Notes: a model not told the origin generated them from the sequence alone. DNA of 33,878 bases from an uncultured Eubacteriales bacterium (GCA_902783575.1 CACZRP010000068.1:1-33878), one strand, 5' to 3'. Shown: positions 13,589 through 22,201, counted from the first letter of the stretch. Program-made: numbers and translations.

Positions 13589-16036
13589 TTATTCTTCCAT
13601 TACCAGATGCATGTGGAAAGAGGGCAAAGAGCCGCTGAGGGTAAAGCGCAGCTCCTGGTCTGTAGCCTCGGGCAGCAGGGTTTCCATCACATTTCCTTGA
13701 AGATCCAGAAGCTCCAGCCTTGCCTTCGAGGCCTTGACCAGCAGCGCCCCTTCCAGGGATTCCGAATAGAGCTTGCCGTCCAGCCGCACGTTGGTGAAGC
13801 GAAGGCCCGGCATCAGCTCCGGTCCCGGCGTGTAGGACGCCTGATCGGTGCCGGTCTTGCCCACCGCCGTCAGCAGAAATTCCTTCGCGCTATCCAGAGT
13901 TCCCTCCAGGGAAAGCAGGGCCAGGCTGAGGCGTTCATTGCCGGTGTTTACCGAGATCCGGTCACTGAGCCGGATCCTGCCCTCCAGCGGGGCCGGATCA
14001 CCGCTGAAGTAAGCGGCCTTCGGGGACTGGATCCGGAACAGGCGCCGGTTGGGATCAAAAGTAAGCTCGCCCGTATCGGACACCAGGGCGTCCTCCACCA
14101 GGCCGGTTCCTTCTTTGAGGATGCCCCAGGATTTCATGGCCCGATCCATCAGGAACGCAAACTGCCGGTAGTCACCACTGCCGGCGATGCCGGCAATGCT
14201 GTCAAAGACGATGCTCTTTTCTCCCAGGTGAACGCCGGGCTGAATCTCTTCGGTATCTTCCGCAGCCCGGGTCAGGCGTCCGTCGCCGGAGGCTCTTCGC
14301 AGGGGATCCCGGTAGGGAGACCAGGCGTAATAGGCGCTGTGAGCAGCTTCTGAAAGGTCGCCGCCGTCGAAGAAGCCGGCATTCACCGCCAGATCCGCGT
14401 CTCCCTGATAGCGGTCGCCCTCTTCCAGAAAGACATTCCGGATGGCGGTCACATAGGGGAAGAAGCAGGCTGGCATGGCGTTGAAGTTCGGCAGGCTTTT
14501 CCAGTCATTCTTTGTATAGACCACATCCACCCGATTTCTGGCCGGGGACACCAGTCCCTTCAGGAACAGGTGGGCCATAAATCCAAACTGGCTGATGAGG
14601 GCCGGATCGTTGTAGGCGTCGAAAACGGTCAGGATCTCGTCCGGTTTTTCATCGTCCGGCTGATCGGAGGTATTGTAGTTATAAAGGATCAGGCCGTCCC
14701 AGTCGTTCAGGCAGGCATAGGCCACGGTGTGGACAAAGGCGGTAGAGTGGAAGGGATGCAGGCCGTACTCGTTCCATTCGCTGAGGGTGAAGGGCTTGCC
14801 CTCCACGATGGCCAGGGAAGCCATGGACAGGATCGTCGTTCCCAGGGCACCCACGCCCATCTGCACCGTCAGGGGATTGACGCCCACGTACTCGGTGGGC
14901 CCGTAGACCATGTAGTTGTCGCCCTGCAGGGGGAACATGGGATGGTTGAAATAGCTGTTGTTTTCCATCATATCGGCGCCGGCATGGCCGTAGACATCGG
15001 CGGCGCCCGCCATCAGGTTGCTGGTGACGACGGGGACCCGAACTCCCAGGCCCTTGAGGAAATCCATCATTTCCTGATAGAAGCTGCGGTTCATATAGGC
15101 GCCGAACTCCATAAAGTCCGCATACCGGGCGGGACCCTCGGCACTGTCCCAGGGACCGGCGGGCTCGCTTACTGTCTGATAGAAGCTGCCCTCAATACCC
15201 CGCACCGTGCCCAGGGCCGGATCCTCGTCCTCGCCCAGAGCGCAGACGCCCTCGAAGGTCCAGGCCTTTTTCAGGTTCTCCCGGGTATGGTATTTCATCA
15301 GGAGGAACTGACCGAAGCGGCGGCTCACCTCTTCCCGGTAGGGACGCAGCTCCGGTAAGCTGCTGTCGGTGCCCTTGATGGCGGATTCCTCGTTGTTGAT
15401 CTGCACCGTCATCACCGCCGGGTCATCCTTCAGTGCCAGGCCGGTGTAGGGATTCACATGGCAAAGGAGCTCTCTGGCGTATTCCTTCTGCAGCTCCTTC
15501 AATCTCTCATTATACATCGAAAAGCGCTTGGTGCAGGAGGGAAAACTGCCGGGATAGTCCAGATCGTCTCCCTCCGTGAATTCCCTTGCCACCAGAAGAT
15601 CAATATGAAGATAAATGCCCTTCTCCTTCAGCTTGGCCGCCAGATAGTCAAAACGGTCCAGGCCTTCCGGATGAAAATACCGGCTGGTCTTCCGGTCATA
15701 ATCAATGAGAGGTGTTTTCCGGCTGCTGGACCAGCTGCCGGCATGATCCTCTCCCTCGGCAGCCAGGGGCGCGTCCGCGGCATGGAGGCGCACCACGTTG
15801 ACCCCCAGGCTGGCCAGGCGGGCTGCCAGCCGTTCAGCATCCCGATGATTCGGGGTGTTGGAACGGGTGGCCAGGTTAAATCCTAAAAACCGGGCCCGGG
15901 TGCCGTCTTCAAAGTACAGATGGCCATCGCGGCTGGTCACAAAGCCGTGGCAGCCGGCGGGGGCATCCAGCAGATAGGAAAAGTCCAGCAGGCCCCTGGT
16001 GGGCTCGGCGATGGGAATCGAAATGGAATGATTCAT
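13589..16036 (-). CDS. Clan GH-A glycoside hydrolase (cellulase/beta-galactosidase-like), cytoplasmic
   Basis: 815 residues, no signal peptide. Residues about 40-470 form a TIM barrel: FLGFNLATRSNTPNHRDAERL, then LGVNVVRLHAAD, IYLHIDLLV, the acid/base motif VQINNEES (Glu216 after Asn-Asn, the clan GH-A N-E pair), LGVRVPVVTSN, and the nucleophile motif TLSEWNEYG (Glu420). The remaining about 340 residues contain beta-rich C-terminal domains. The combination resembles GH5/GH42-type enzymes, but I cannot assign a family number. The lack of a signal and the transporter in the same operon suggest hydrolysis of an imported oligosaccharide. It is the first gene after an AraC-type promoter and divergent from the AraC gene at 16236. 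Confidence 0.8.
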   Translation of the reverse strand: MNHSISIPIAEPTRGLLDFSYLLDAPAGCHGFVTSRDGHLYFEDGTRARFLGFNLATRSNTPNHRDAERLAARLASLGVNVVRLHAADAPLAAEGEDHAGSWSSSRKTPLIDYDRKTSRYFHPEGLDRFDYLAAKLKEKGIYLHIDLLVAREFTEGDDLDYPGSFPSCTKRFSMYNERLKELQKEYARELLCHVNPYTGLALKDDPAVMTVQINNEESAIKGTDSSLPELRPYREEVSRRFGQFLLMKYHTRENLKKAWTFEGVCALGEDEDPALGTVRGIEGSFYQTVSEPAGPWDSAEGPARYADFMEFGAYMNRSFYQEMMDFLKGLGVRVPVVTSNLMAGAADVYGHAGADMMENNSYFNHPMFPLQGDNYMVYGPTEYVGVNPLTVQMGVGALGTTILSMASLAIVEGKPFTLSEWNEYGLHPFHSTAFVHTVAYACLNDWDGLILYNYNTSDQPDDEKPDEILTVFDAYNDPALISQFGFMAHLFLKGLVSPARNRVDVVYTKNDWKSLPNFNAMPACFFPYVTAIRNVFLEEGDRYQGDADLAVNAGFFDGGDLSEAAHSAYYAWSPYRDPLRRASGDGRLTRAAEDTEEIQPGVHLGEKSIVFDSIAGIAGSGDYRQFAFLMDRAMKSWGILKEGTGLVEDALVSDTGELTFDPNRRLFRIQSPKAAYFSGDPAPLEGRIRLSDRISVNTGNERLSLALLSLEGTLDSAKEFLLTAVGKTGTDQASYTPGPELMPGLRFTNVRLDGKLYSESLEGALLVKASKARLELLDLQGNVMETLLPEATDQELRFTLSGSLPSFHMHLVMEE

Positions 16037-16110
16037 GGTTAATTCCTCCGGAAGACAGAGCCGGAGCAGCTAAAATAGCGGCTTCTGTCTTTGACTGTTA
16101 TCTTGACAAC

Positions 16111-16167
16111 AGTGTAACAAAACTAAAGGCCGGAGTATTGTAAAATTCAGTATAAAATTGTAAAATT
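16111..16167 (-). promoter_or_regulatory. AraC-type operator and promoter for the GH-A glycosidase operon
   Basis: An 11-bp direct repeat, plus-strand ATTGTAAAATT, occurs at 16137-16147 and 16157-16167, exactly 20 bp apart; on the transcribed orientation it reads AATTTTACAAT. The proximal TTACAAT (16137-16143) ends exactly 20 bp before the -10 box TACACT (16111-16116). The -35 is weak, fitting an activated promoter. Spacing and motif match the symporter promoter at 4296-4355. Confidence 0.7.
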
Positions 16168-16235
16168 AAAGCAAAAATAATCATTGTTGCAGAGACAACT
16201 GGAAAAAGCGAAAAAGCCAGAGGAGGGGCCAGCCT

Positions 16236-17423
16236 ATGGACATGGATTATATCCTGTTTTCCCGGCAGTTCTTTGAAGCGACGGGCATTTACGTGAACCT
16301 ATTGCTGAACGGTGAGGTCATCTATTCCTCCTTCGGAGAGGAAATAGCGCTTCAGCCCCAGGCCCGCTGGGAGGTGTACCCTGCCGACCGAAATCCCGAG
16401 TTCTCCTCCATCAATCCCGATCTGGAGCACGGCCATGTGCATATCGAGGGCACCGGCTATGATCTGTTTCTCGGGCCGGTGCTGACGGCGCCGGTGACTC
16501 CGGAGCTGATCCGGGAGTTTTTCGAAGAGACGCAGCTGCCCGCCGCCTACCGGGAGGAGGCCGCGGAAATTCTCTCCCATATGCCCATCCGCTCCCATCC
16601 CCAGTTTATCCGCTATCTCTGCTTTCTGCATCTATGCCTGAATCACAAGGAAGCCCGGGTGGATGATCTGTACCGGGAAGCAGAAAACTCACGATCCAGC
16701 CGCCATCAGCGGGCGGCGGACAGCTGGGTCGAAGCCGGGGAGAATGAATCTTCCCTCAGCCATCTGGATTATGAGGAGCAGCTCTATCATCTGATTTCCA
16801 GGGGCGATCAGGGAAATCTCAAGCGGTTTCTGGAAAAAAACCGGAATTTCGCCGAATCGGAGCTGAAGGCAAGAACGCCCCTCCGCCATGCCAAGAACAG
16901 CTTCATCGCCCTGGCGGCGAAGGCCGGAACCCTTGGGGCCGTGAGAGGGGGCGCCGATCCCGAGAGAATTGCCCGTCTCACTGATCAGTATATTCTGGAA
17001 TGTGAGCAGCTCCGGACCCTGGATGAGGTGCGGCGCCTAAGGTATATTCTGCTCATGGATCTCTGCCAGCGGGCCGGGGAGGCGGCCCTGCCCCAGGGGG
17101 CTTCGATGGAAATCCGGCGCTGCCTTGCCTTTATCCGGGCCAGCAATAACCGGCGGATCAGCGTGGAGGATGTGGCCGGGGTGATCCACCGCAGCGCCTC
17201 CTATGTGACGCGGCGCTTTAAGGAGGAGCTGGGCCTTTCCGTTTCCGATTATATCACGGCATCAAAAATGGAAGAGGCCTTAGACCTCCTCCAGTACAGC
17301 GACCTGTCCCTGTCGCAGATCAGCGCCTATCTGGACTATTCCAGCCAGTCCTATTTTCAGAACGTCTTCAAAAAGCATTATGGCTATACGCCGGCCTCCG
17401 CCCGGAAAGGCGCAGGGCACTAA
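16236..17423 (+). CDS. AraC-family transcriptional regulator, paralog of the 3125-4270 regulator
   Basis: 395 residues. The N-terminal region (MDMDYILFSRQFFEATG) and the overall plan match the AraC protein at 3125-4270. Residues about 295-390 hold the two helix-turn-helix units: ISVEDVAGVIHRSASYVTRR, FKEELGLSVSDYI, then LSLSQISAYLDYSSQSYFQN and VFKKHYGYTPASAR, the last being the usual family ending. The start is fixed by AGAGGAGGGG about 8 bp before the ATG. It is divergent from the GH-A glycosidase and GPH-type transporter, 199 bp away, and very likely activates them through the direct repeats at 16137-16167. The inducer is unknown, probably an oligosaccharide or its product. Confidence 0.9.
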   Translation: MDMDYILFSRQFFEATGIYVNLLLNGEVIYSSFGEEIALQPQARWEVYPADRNPEFSSINPDLEHGHVHIEGTGYDLFLGPVLTAPVTPELIREFFEETQLPAAYREEAAEILSHMPIRSHPQFIRYLCFLHLCLNHKEARVDDLYREAENSRSSRHQRAADSWVEAGENESSLSHLDYEEQLYHLISRGDQGNLKRFLEKNRNFAESELKARTPLRHAKNSFIALAAKAGTLGAVRGGADPERIARLTDQYILECEQLRTLDEVRRLRYILLMDLCQRAGEAALPQGASMEIRRCLAFIRASNNRRISVEDVAGVIHRSASYVTRRFKEELGLSVSDYITASKMEEALDLLQYSDLSLSQISAYLDYSSQSYFQNVFKKHYGYTPASARKGAGH

Positions 17424-17438
17424 AGAGCAGGCGGAACT

Positions 17439-17465
17439 CCGGGGACGGAACATCGGACCGGGGAC
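17439..17465 (+). repeat. Two CCGGGGAC words upstream of the transglutaminase gene
   Basis: CCGGGGAC at 17439-17446 and 17458-17465, 19 bp apart. The reverse complement GTCCCCGG occurs twice downstream of the acyltransferase gene (19556-19563 and 19597-19604). The two-gene block is thus bracketed by the word in opposite orientation. Confidence 0.5.
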
Positions 17466-17479
17466 AGTTCTTTGTGTTC

Positions 17480-17508
17480 TTGACAGGTCTGCGGGTTTTT
17501 GATATGCT
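17480..17508 (+). promoter_or_regulatory. Promoter for the transglutaminase-acyltransferase pair
   Basis: TTGACA at 17480-17485, a 17-bp spacer and TATGCT at 17503-17508; the start codon follows at 17540 behind AAGAGGAAAA. A near-consensus housekeeping promoter, with no operator recognised. Confidence 0.7.
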
Positions 17509-17539
17509 ATGCGGTGATTTTTTGTAAAGAGGAAAATTC

Positions 17540-18469
17540 ATGAAAGTAAGGTTACAACAATTTTTCAGATATATCGCTGTGCTGATAAGTGCAGTGCTGC
17601 TGCTCACGGGATGCAGCCGGGCTTCCGATTTTTATTTTTCGGGCTCCGACGATCCCCTGGACCTGAGGGAGATCCAGCAGCTCCGGCGGACCGCGTCCCT
17701 GCAAAGCGCCGTGTCCCTGCAGAAGGACGGAGCGCTGAAGGATGCCGCAGCGGGAACGGAGGACTCCGGCCTGGAGGAAATCCCGGAAGACGGGGTGCCG
17801 GCCGCGGGTCCGGCCTCTTCCGAGGATTCTGCCGCCAAGAAGCTGCCCCAGGGCCCCTGGAAGGAGGAAAGCCAGCCGCCCCTGTTCTATGACGCCGAAT
17901 ATATGGAAGAAAACTATGCCATGGGCGCTGCGGTTCTGGACGTCATCGGCTGGGATCTGAAAACCGCCTACGACTGGTGCGCCAGTATGGATTATTACAG
18001 CGAAACGCCGGACGATGCCGCCCTGGGCGTCATCTGGTTTGCCAACTTCGGCTTCGATCTGCACGGAGGCAACTGCTATACCTACGCGGCGGCCTTTACG
18101 GTGATGGCCCGGCTTCTGGGCTATGAGGCCCGCCAGGTGGATGGTCATATCCTGGATTTCGAGTACCTGCACCATTCCTGGGTGGAAATTGTGGTGGATG
18201 GCGAGACCTACATCTGCGATCCCGAATTTGAATGGCAGAAAAACCTTGACGGTTATATGAAAAAATACGATGATGAAGGCATCTGGCCCCTGAATACGGA
18301 GCTGATCACTTACATGCCCGATGACCCCCAGCCCGGGAGCATCGAGGCCATTGTGGAAAGAGGCTGGCCCGCGGAGCCGCCCTACGGCGAGTTCACCGGC
18401 TACGGCAGTTACCTGGAATCTGCGGATCCGAATACGGGCTGTGTCGGGGACGAGGTTCCCCTTCAGTAA
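17540..18469 (+). CDS. Transglutaminase-like lipoprotein
   Basis: 309 residues. The signal peptide ends in a clear lipobox (VLLLTGC), predicting an outward-facing membrane-anchored protein. A Ser/Glu/Pro-rich spacer follows to about residue 120. The transglutaminase-like cysteine-protease fold has all three triad residues: Cys179 in GGNCYTYAAAF, His212 in LHHSWVEI and Asp227 in YICDPEFEW. Such proteins cleave or cross-link peptides at the cell surface; the substrate is unknown. The acyltransferase gene begins 20 bp downstream, suggesting that both act on the cell envelope. Confidence 0.85.
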   Translation: MKVRLQQFFRYIAVLISAVLLLTGCSRASDFYFSGSDDPLDLREIQQLRRTASLQSAVSLQKDGALKDAAAGTEDSGLEEIPEDGVPAAGPASSEDSAAKKLPQGPWKEESQPPLFYDAEYMEENYAMGAAVLDVIGWDLKTAYDWCASMDYYSETPDDAALGVIWFANFGFDLHGGNCYTYAAAFTVMARLLGYEARQVDGHILDFEYLHHSWVEIVVDGETYICDPEFEWQKNLDGYMKKYDDEGIWPLNTELITYMPDDPQPGSIEAIVERGWPAEPPYGEFTGYGSYLESADPNTGCVGDEVPLQ

Positions 18470-18489
18470 TCACAGCCGGGGGAGTTGTC

Positions 18490-19539
18490 ATGACAGAAAT
18501 AAAAAAAGCCCGGAAAGTTCCGTATCTCAGCCTGATCCGGGTGATCAGCTGCCTGGGAATCGTGATTCTTCACACATACTATATCTATGTTTCCTACTGT
18601 CCCGCGGAGCCGTCCCAGCAGGTCATCTCCTACGGCATCCGCAACGCCATGATGTGGGCCGTGCCCTGCTTTGTCATGGTCACCGGCGCCCTGCTGCTGG
18701 ATCCGGCCAGAAAGCTTAGCCTTAGGAAGCTGTTTTCCCGGTATATTCTCCGGGCGGCTCTCGCCCTGGTCATCTTTACCCTTCTCTTCGGGGCCGTGGA
18801 TCTGTGGCTGGCGGGCAAGAACCCCGCGCTGTCGGACCTCTGGAGCCTGCTGCTGAAGATGTATACCAACGGCAGCTGGTCCCATCTGTGGTATCTGTAC
18901 ATGCTCATCGGCCTTTATCTGGCCATGCCGGCCTTCCGGCTCATCACCGCTGGCGCCGACAGGACCACCCTCCGGTATCTGCTCCTCGTGGGGCTGATTT
19001 TCATGCTGATTCTGCCCACCCTGGATACCATCACCGGTGTCAAAACCGGCTTTTACATTCCTGTGTACACCGTCTATCCCTTCTATCTTTTTCTCGGCTA
19101 TGCCCTCCATCAGCGGCTGATCCGCATTCCCCGGTGGCTGGCCGCTCCCATGCTGGCGGCGGGTGTTCTCAGCGCCCTGGTGCTGACGCAGCTGCAGATG
19201 ACCCAGGGACTGGACATGATCAAAAAGCTGCTGACCAATTATTCCTTTGTGCTGACAGGCCTCATGGCCGCGGGGCTTTTCGGCCTGCTGCTGCCGGGCG
19301 AAAAAAAGGCCGGGGTCTCCAAAGAGCCCCGGTGGGTGCAGTTTCTGGACGAGAATTCCTTTGGCGTCTACCTGATTCATTATCTGGTGCTGAAGCTGGC
19401 GGTGACCCAGATCAGCTGGAATCCCTATCAGTCAGGCGGCAATCTGGTGCTGCTCCTGGTAAGCCTGGGAGTTTTCCTTATTTCCCTTGGCGTGACCTTC
19501 CTGCTGCGGCTGATCCCCGGCGCCAAAAAGCTTCTGTAA
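18490..19539 (+). CDS. Acyltransferase family 3 membrane protein (OafA/WecH-like)
   Basis: 349 residues with about ten membrane segments. The first one carries SLIRVISCLGIVILHTYY; the His after the Arg-rich start is the conserved acyl-transfer residue of the family. SHLWYLYMLIGLYLAMP near residue 135 and FGVYLIHY near residue 295 are also typical. Members O-acetylate or succinylate surface polysaccharides or glycans; the acceptor cannot be read here. It has no SugE-like or SGNH extension. The ribosome site GGGGGAG lies 5 bp upstream, and it is co-transcribed with the transglutaminase lipoprotein. Confidence 0.9.
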   Translation: MTEIKKARKVPYLSLIRVISCLGIVILHTYYIYVSYCPAEPSQQVISYGIRNAMMWAVPCFVMVTGALLLDPARKLSLRKLFSRYILRAALALVIFTLLFGAVDLWLAGKNPALSDLWSLLLKMYTNGSWSHLWYLYMLIGLYLAMPAFRLITAGADRTTLRYLLLVGLIFMLILPTLDTITGVKTGFYIPVYTVYPFYLFLGYALHQRLIRIPRWLAAPMLAAGVLSALVLTQLQMTQGLDMIKKLLTNYSFVLTGLMAAGLFGLLLPGEKKAGVSKEPRWVQFLDENSFGVYLIHYLVLKLAVTQISWNPYQSGGNLVLLLVSLGVFLISLGVTFLLRLIPGAKKLL

Positions 19540-19541
19540 AT

Positions 19542-19609
19542 CATAACGCAAAACGTCCCCGGACAGGATGATCTCCTGTCCGCATAACGCAAAACGTCCC
19601 CGGACAGGA
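19542..19609 (+). repeat. Perfect 27-bp direct repeat with internal hairpins
   Basis: Copies at 19542-19568 and 19583-19609, period 41, both starting CATAACGCAAAACG and ending CCGGACAGGA. Copy 1 is followed by CCTGTCC, giving a 7-bp GGACAGG hairpin (19561-19581). Copy 2 forms the arm of the terminator. It looks like a tandemly duplicated terminator element. Confidence 0.75.
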
Positions 19610-19634
19610 AATCCTGTCTCGGGGACGCTTTTTT
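19595..19634 (+). terminator. Rho-independent terminator after the acyltransferase gene
   Basis: CGTCCCC (19595-19601) pairs with GGGGACG (19621-19627); inside, GGACAGGA pairs with TCCTGTC around a short loop. CTTTTTT follows (19628-19634). It sits between convergent genes and overlaps the last codon of the ATPase gene by one base. Confidence 0.8.
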
Positions 19635-20383
19635 CATTCTTCCCGGCTGCTGAGAATCCGGTTGACGAATTCCCGGGCGCGGTCGGTTTTGGGGTTCTGG
19701 AAGAATTCCTGGGTGGGACCGGTTTCAATGGCCTTGCCGCCCTCCAGGAAGAGAATTTTGCGGGAAACGCTGCGGGCAAATTCCATCTCGTGGGTAACCA
19801 CCAGCATGGTCATGCCCTCCTCCGCCAGCTGCCGCATAACGGAAAGCACCTCGCCGATGAGCTCCGGATCCAGGGCGCTGGTGGGCTCATCGAAATAGAT
19901 AATCTCGGGATCCGTGGCCAGCCCTCTGGCTATGGCCACACGCTGCTGCTGTCCGCCGGGAAGCTGGGAAGGATAGCTGTCCAGACGGTCCGCCATGCCC
20001 ACCTTTTCCAGGGCCTTGATGGCTTTCTGCTTCGCTTCTTCCTTGTTCATGTGACGGGCCGCCGTCAGTCCCAGCGTGACGTTCTGCAGCACGGTCTTGT
20101 TCTGGAAGAGATTGTAGTTCTGGAAAACGAAGGCCGTCTTCTGGCGTATATCGGCGATCTGCCGTTTCCTGGCCGTCTTGAGATCCACCTGCTCTCCATC
20201 AAAGTTGATGGTGCCCTGGTCGGCTCTCTCCAGGAAGTTCAGGCACCGGAGAAAGGTGGTTTTGCCGCTGCCCGAGGGGCCGAGGATGGCCACCACGTCG
20301 CCTTTTTCCACATTCAGATCGATGCCCTTGAGGATTTCCTTGCCGTCAAAGGTCTTATGAACATTTTTGATTTCCAGCATCAT
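19634..20383 (-). CDS. Polar amino-acid ABC transporter ATP-binding protein
   Basis: 249 residues, full length for the family. Walker A GPSGSGKTT at residues 35-43, Q-loop FQNYNLFQN, signature LPGGQQQRVAIARGLA, Walker B IIYFDEPTSALDP, then the H-loop VVTHEM. This is the HisP/GlnQ class that energises import of polar amino acids. It overlaps the permease stop codon (ATGATG start, TGA stop), so the two are translationally coupled; a start at 20380 would be equally acceptable. The last gene of the minus-strand transporter operon. Confidence 0.95.
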   Translation of the reverse strand: MMLEIKNVHKTFDGKEILKGIDLNVEKGDVVAILGPSGSGKTTFLRCLNFLERADQGTINFDGEQVDLKTARKRQIADIRQKTAFVFQNYNLFQNKTVLQNVTLGLTAARHMNKEEAKQKAIKALEKVGMADRLDSYPSQLPGGQQQRVAIARGLATDPEIIYFDEPTSALDPELIGEVLSVMRQLAEEGMTMLVVTHEMEFARSVSRKILFLEGGKAIETGPTQEFFQNPKTDRAREFVNRILSSREE

Positions 20384-21108
20384 ACCGCGCCACCCGCCTT
20401 TCTGCTGCCGAAGAGGCGTCCGAAGAATCCGGGGGCGGGGGCTGTCTGGCCGTAGGCTCCCAGCTTGCGCTCGCCGAAGTGCTGCAGCGCTGTCAGGATG
20501 GTGCAGAACATCAGGTAAATGAGAGCCACTTCCGTGTACAGGCCAAGGCTCTCATATACACGGCCGTTGATAACCTGGGCCTGGCGGAACATTTCCATCA
20601 CGGTGATGGTGGCAGCTAGGGAGGTTTCCTTGGTCATGGAGATCATGGAGTTGGACAGGGCGGGGAAGGCCACCCGGAAGGCCTGGGGCAGCACGATGTG
20701 CCACATGATCTGCAGATAGTTCATGCCCACACACTGACCGGCTTCCACCTGACCCTTGGACACGGACTCCAGGGCGCCGCGCACCGACTCGGCCATGTAG
20801 GCCGCCTCGTTGATGCCGAAAACCAGCACCGCGCAGGGGAAGGCGTTCAGCACAATCCCGATATTCGGCAGTCCGTAGAAAATCAGGTAAAGCTGAACCA
20901 GCAGGGGCGTGCCGCGCACCACCCAGATATAGAACCGGCAGATCTGCCTGAGCACCTTGATATTCGCGTATTGAATCAGCGCGACGATGACAGCAATGAT
21001 AATTGCCAGCGTAAAAGATAACAGCGTCAGCGGGATGGTGACCCTGAGGCCGTAGCCCAGAAGTCTCGGAAACGCATCCAGCAGGACTTCCCATAAATGA
21101 TCATCCAT
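20380..21108 (-). CDS. Polar amino-acid ABC transporter permease
   Basis: 242 residues with about five membrane segments. The N-terminal helix LGYGLRVTIPLTLLSFTLAI fits the His/Glu/Gln/Arg permease family, and the EAA loop GQVEAGQCVGMNYLQIMWHI (residues about 135-155) contacts the ATPase. A single permease gene implies a homodimer or an unseen partner. It follows the binding-protein gene after a hairpin at 21141-21174, and its stop overlaps the ATPase start. Confidence 0.95.
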   Translation of the reverse strand: MDDHLWEVLLDAFPRLLGYGLRVTIPLTLLSFTLAIIIAVIVALIQYANIKVLRQICRFYIWVVRGTPLLVQLYLIFYGLPNIGIVLNAFPCAVLVFGINEAAYMAESVRGALESVSKGQVEAGQCVGMNYLQIMWHIVLPQAFRVAFPALSNSMISMTKETSLAATITVMEMFRQAQVINGRVYESLGLYTEVALIYLMFCTILTALQHFGERKLGAYGQTAPAPGFFGRLFGSRKAGGAV

Positions 21109-21140
21109 AACAAAAGCCTTTCAAGATCGAAAAAGAGAGA

Positions 21141-21174
21141 GGCACGCCGCTGTTTTGCACAGGCGGCGTGTGCC
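21141..21174 (-). terminator. Hairpin between binding-protein and permease genes
   Basis: On the minus strand GGCA-CA-CGCCGC pairs with GCGGCGTGCC (10-bp stem with a 2-base bulge), followed by TCTCTCTTTTTC. It is probably a leaky terminator or a 3' stabiliser that keeps the binding-protein message more abundant than the permease and ATPase messages, a common layout for such operons. Confidence 0.6.
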
Positions 21175-21191
21175 AAAAAGTTGTTTTTTTA

Positions 21192-22049
21192 TTATTCGGG
21201 AGTTGTCAGATCCAGGCCGAAGTACTTCATGCTGATCTCAGCAAGGCGGCCGCTCTGTCTGGCCTCTTCCAGGATGCGGTTGACTTCCTGGATGAAGGTT
21301 TCAGTGGAAGCGTCTTTTCTGACGGGGAAGGCAATGGGAGCGCCTTCGGATTTGTCAACAACCTTCAGGGGAGCGTCGGGATGCTCTTTCATGTAGTCGT
21401 TGACGGAAACCTCCGCGTTCACAGTGGCATCCACACGGCCGTCGGTCACCATGGCCAGGGTTTCGTTCAGGGTATCCACGTAGGTAACGGTGGCGCCGTA
21501 GCTCTCGGTCAGGGCCGCATAGAGGCTGTTGGGAGAGTTGGTGGTGGTTTTGCCCTTCAGGTCCTCAAAGCTGTTGATGTCGGTGTTGTCCTCACGAACC
21601 ACCAGCACCGTGCGGTCATATACGTAGGGATCGGAGAAGGTGTAGCTCTTGGCCCGCTCTTCAGAGTAGCCAACGCCGTTGCAGGCGATGTCAAAGCGTC
21701 CGCTGGAAACGCCGGAAAGAATGGCTTCCCAGTTGGTCTCGGCAAATTCAGCTTTAACGCCAAGGCCATCAGCGATCAGCTGTCCGATTTCCACATCCAG
21801 TCCCACCAGGTTGTCGTTCTCGTCGTGGTAGGTCCAGGGGGCCCAGCTTCCTTCAGTGGCGATAATCAGGGTACCGCGCTCTTTGATGGTGGTCAGAAGA
21901 TCCTTTTCCGCAGCTTCGGAACCGGCTTCAGCCGCTTCGGAAGCCTGAGAGGCATCGGTGCCAGAATTGCTTCCAGCTCCGCTGGTTCCGCATGCCACAA
22001 GGCTCAGGACCATCAGTAATGCCATGAGCAGGCTCAGTGCTTTCTTCAT
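21192..22049 (-). CDS. Amino-acid ABC transporter substrate-binding lipoprotein
   Basis: 285 residues from the Met at 22049, which has AAGGAGGA upstream and begins a standard signal (MKKALSLLMALLMVLSLVAC, lipid-attachment Cys20). An in-frame ATG at 22154 lies at the promoter and is not used. After a Ser/Ala/Glu-rich spacer comes the two-lobe SBP_bac_3 fold: GTLIIATEGSWAPWTYHDEN, LVGLDVEIGQLIADGLG, FDIACNGVGYSEERAKSYTF (in parts), with the family's ligand-carboxylate Arg in SEERA. The ligand is probably a polar or cystine-like amino acid; this is inferred. It is divergent from the HxlR gene. Confidence 0.95.
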   Translation of the reverse strand: MKKALSLLMALLMVLSLVACGTSGAGSNSGTDASQASEAAEAGSEAAEKDLLTTIKERGTLIIATEGSWAPWTYHDENDNLVGLDVEIGQLIADGLGVKAEFAETNWEAILSGVSSGRFDIACNGVGYSEERAKSYTFSDPYVYDRTVLVVREDNTDINSFEDLKGKTTTNSPNSLYAALTESYGATVTYVDTLNETLAMVTDGRVDATVNAEVSVNDYMKEHPDAPLKVVDKSEGAPIAFPVRKDASTETFIQEVNRILEEARQSGRLAEISMKYFGLDLTTPE

Positions 22050-22066
22050 AATAAATAATCCTCCTT

Positions 22067-22081
22067 CAGTCCTTGGGACTG
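22067..22081 (-). other. Short hairpin in the leader of the binding-protein gene
   Basis: CAGTCC-TTG-GGACTG, a perfect 6-bp stem, ends 3 bp before the AAGGAGG ribosome site. It could tune translation or message stability; no riboswitch is recognised. Confidence 0.45.
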
Positions 22082-22137
22082 TATTCAATAAAATTGACTG
22101 CAAAAAAAACTTGCATTGTGTAACCTTTCGGAGTATG

Positions 22138-22166
22138 ATAATACCATCACTCAATCAAAAATGCAA
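22138..22166 (-). promoter_or_regulatory. Promoter for the amino-acid ABC transporter operon
   Basis: Minus strand: -35 TTGCAT (22161-22166), a 17-bp spacer, -10 TATTAT (22138-22143). Beside it ACTAT-TATAAATG-ATAGT (22169-22186) is an inverted repeat between this promoter and the HxlR start, a plausible HxlR operator. Confidence 0.65.
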
Positions 22167-22201
22167 GTACTATTATAAATGATAGTGGAGAATAAATTTT
22201 C

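Noticed and set aside
22050-22200. Riboswitch before the amino-acid transporter
   Set aside because: Only a 6-bp hairpin is seen in a leader of about 80 bases; no known riboswitch core was recognised.
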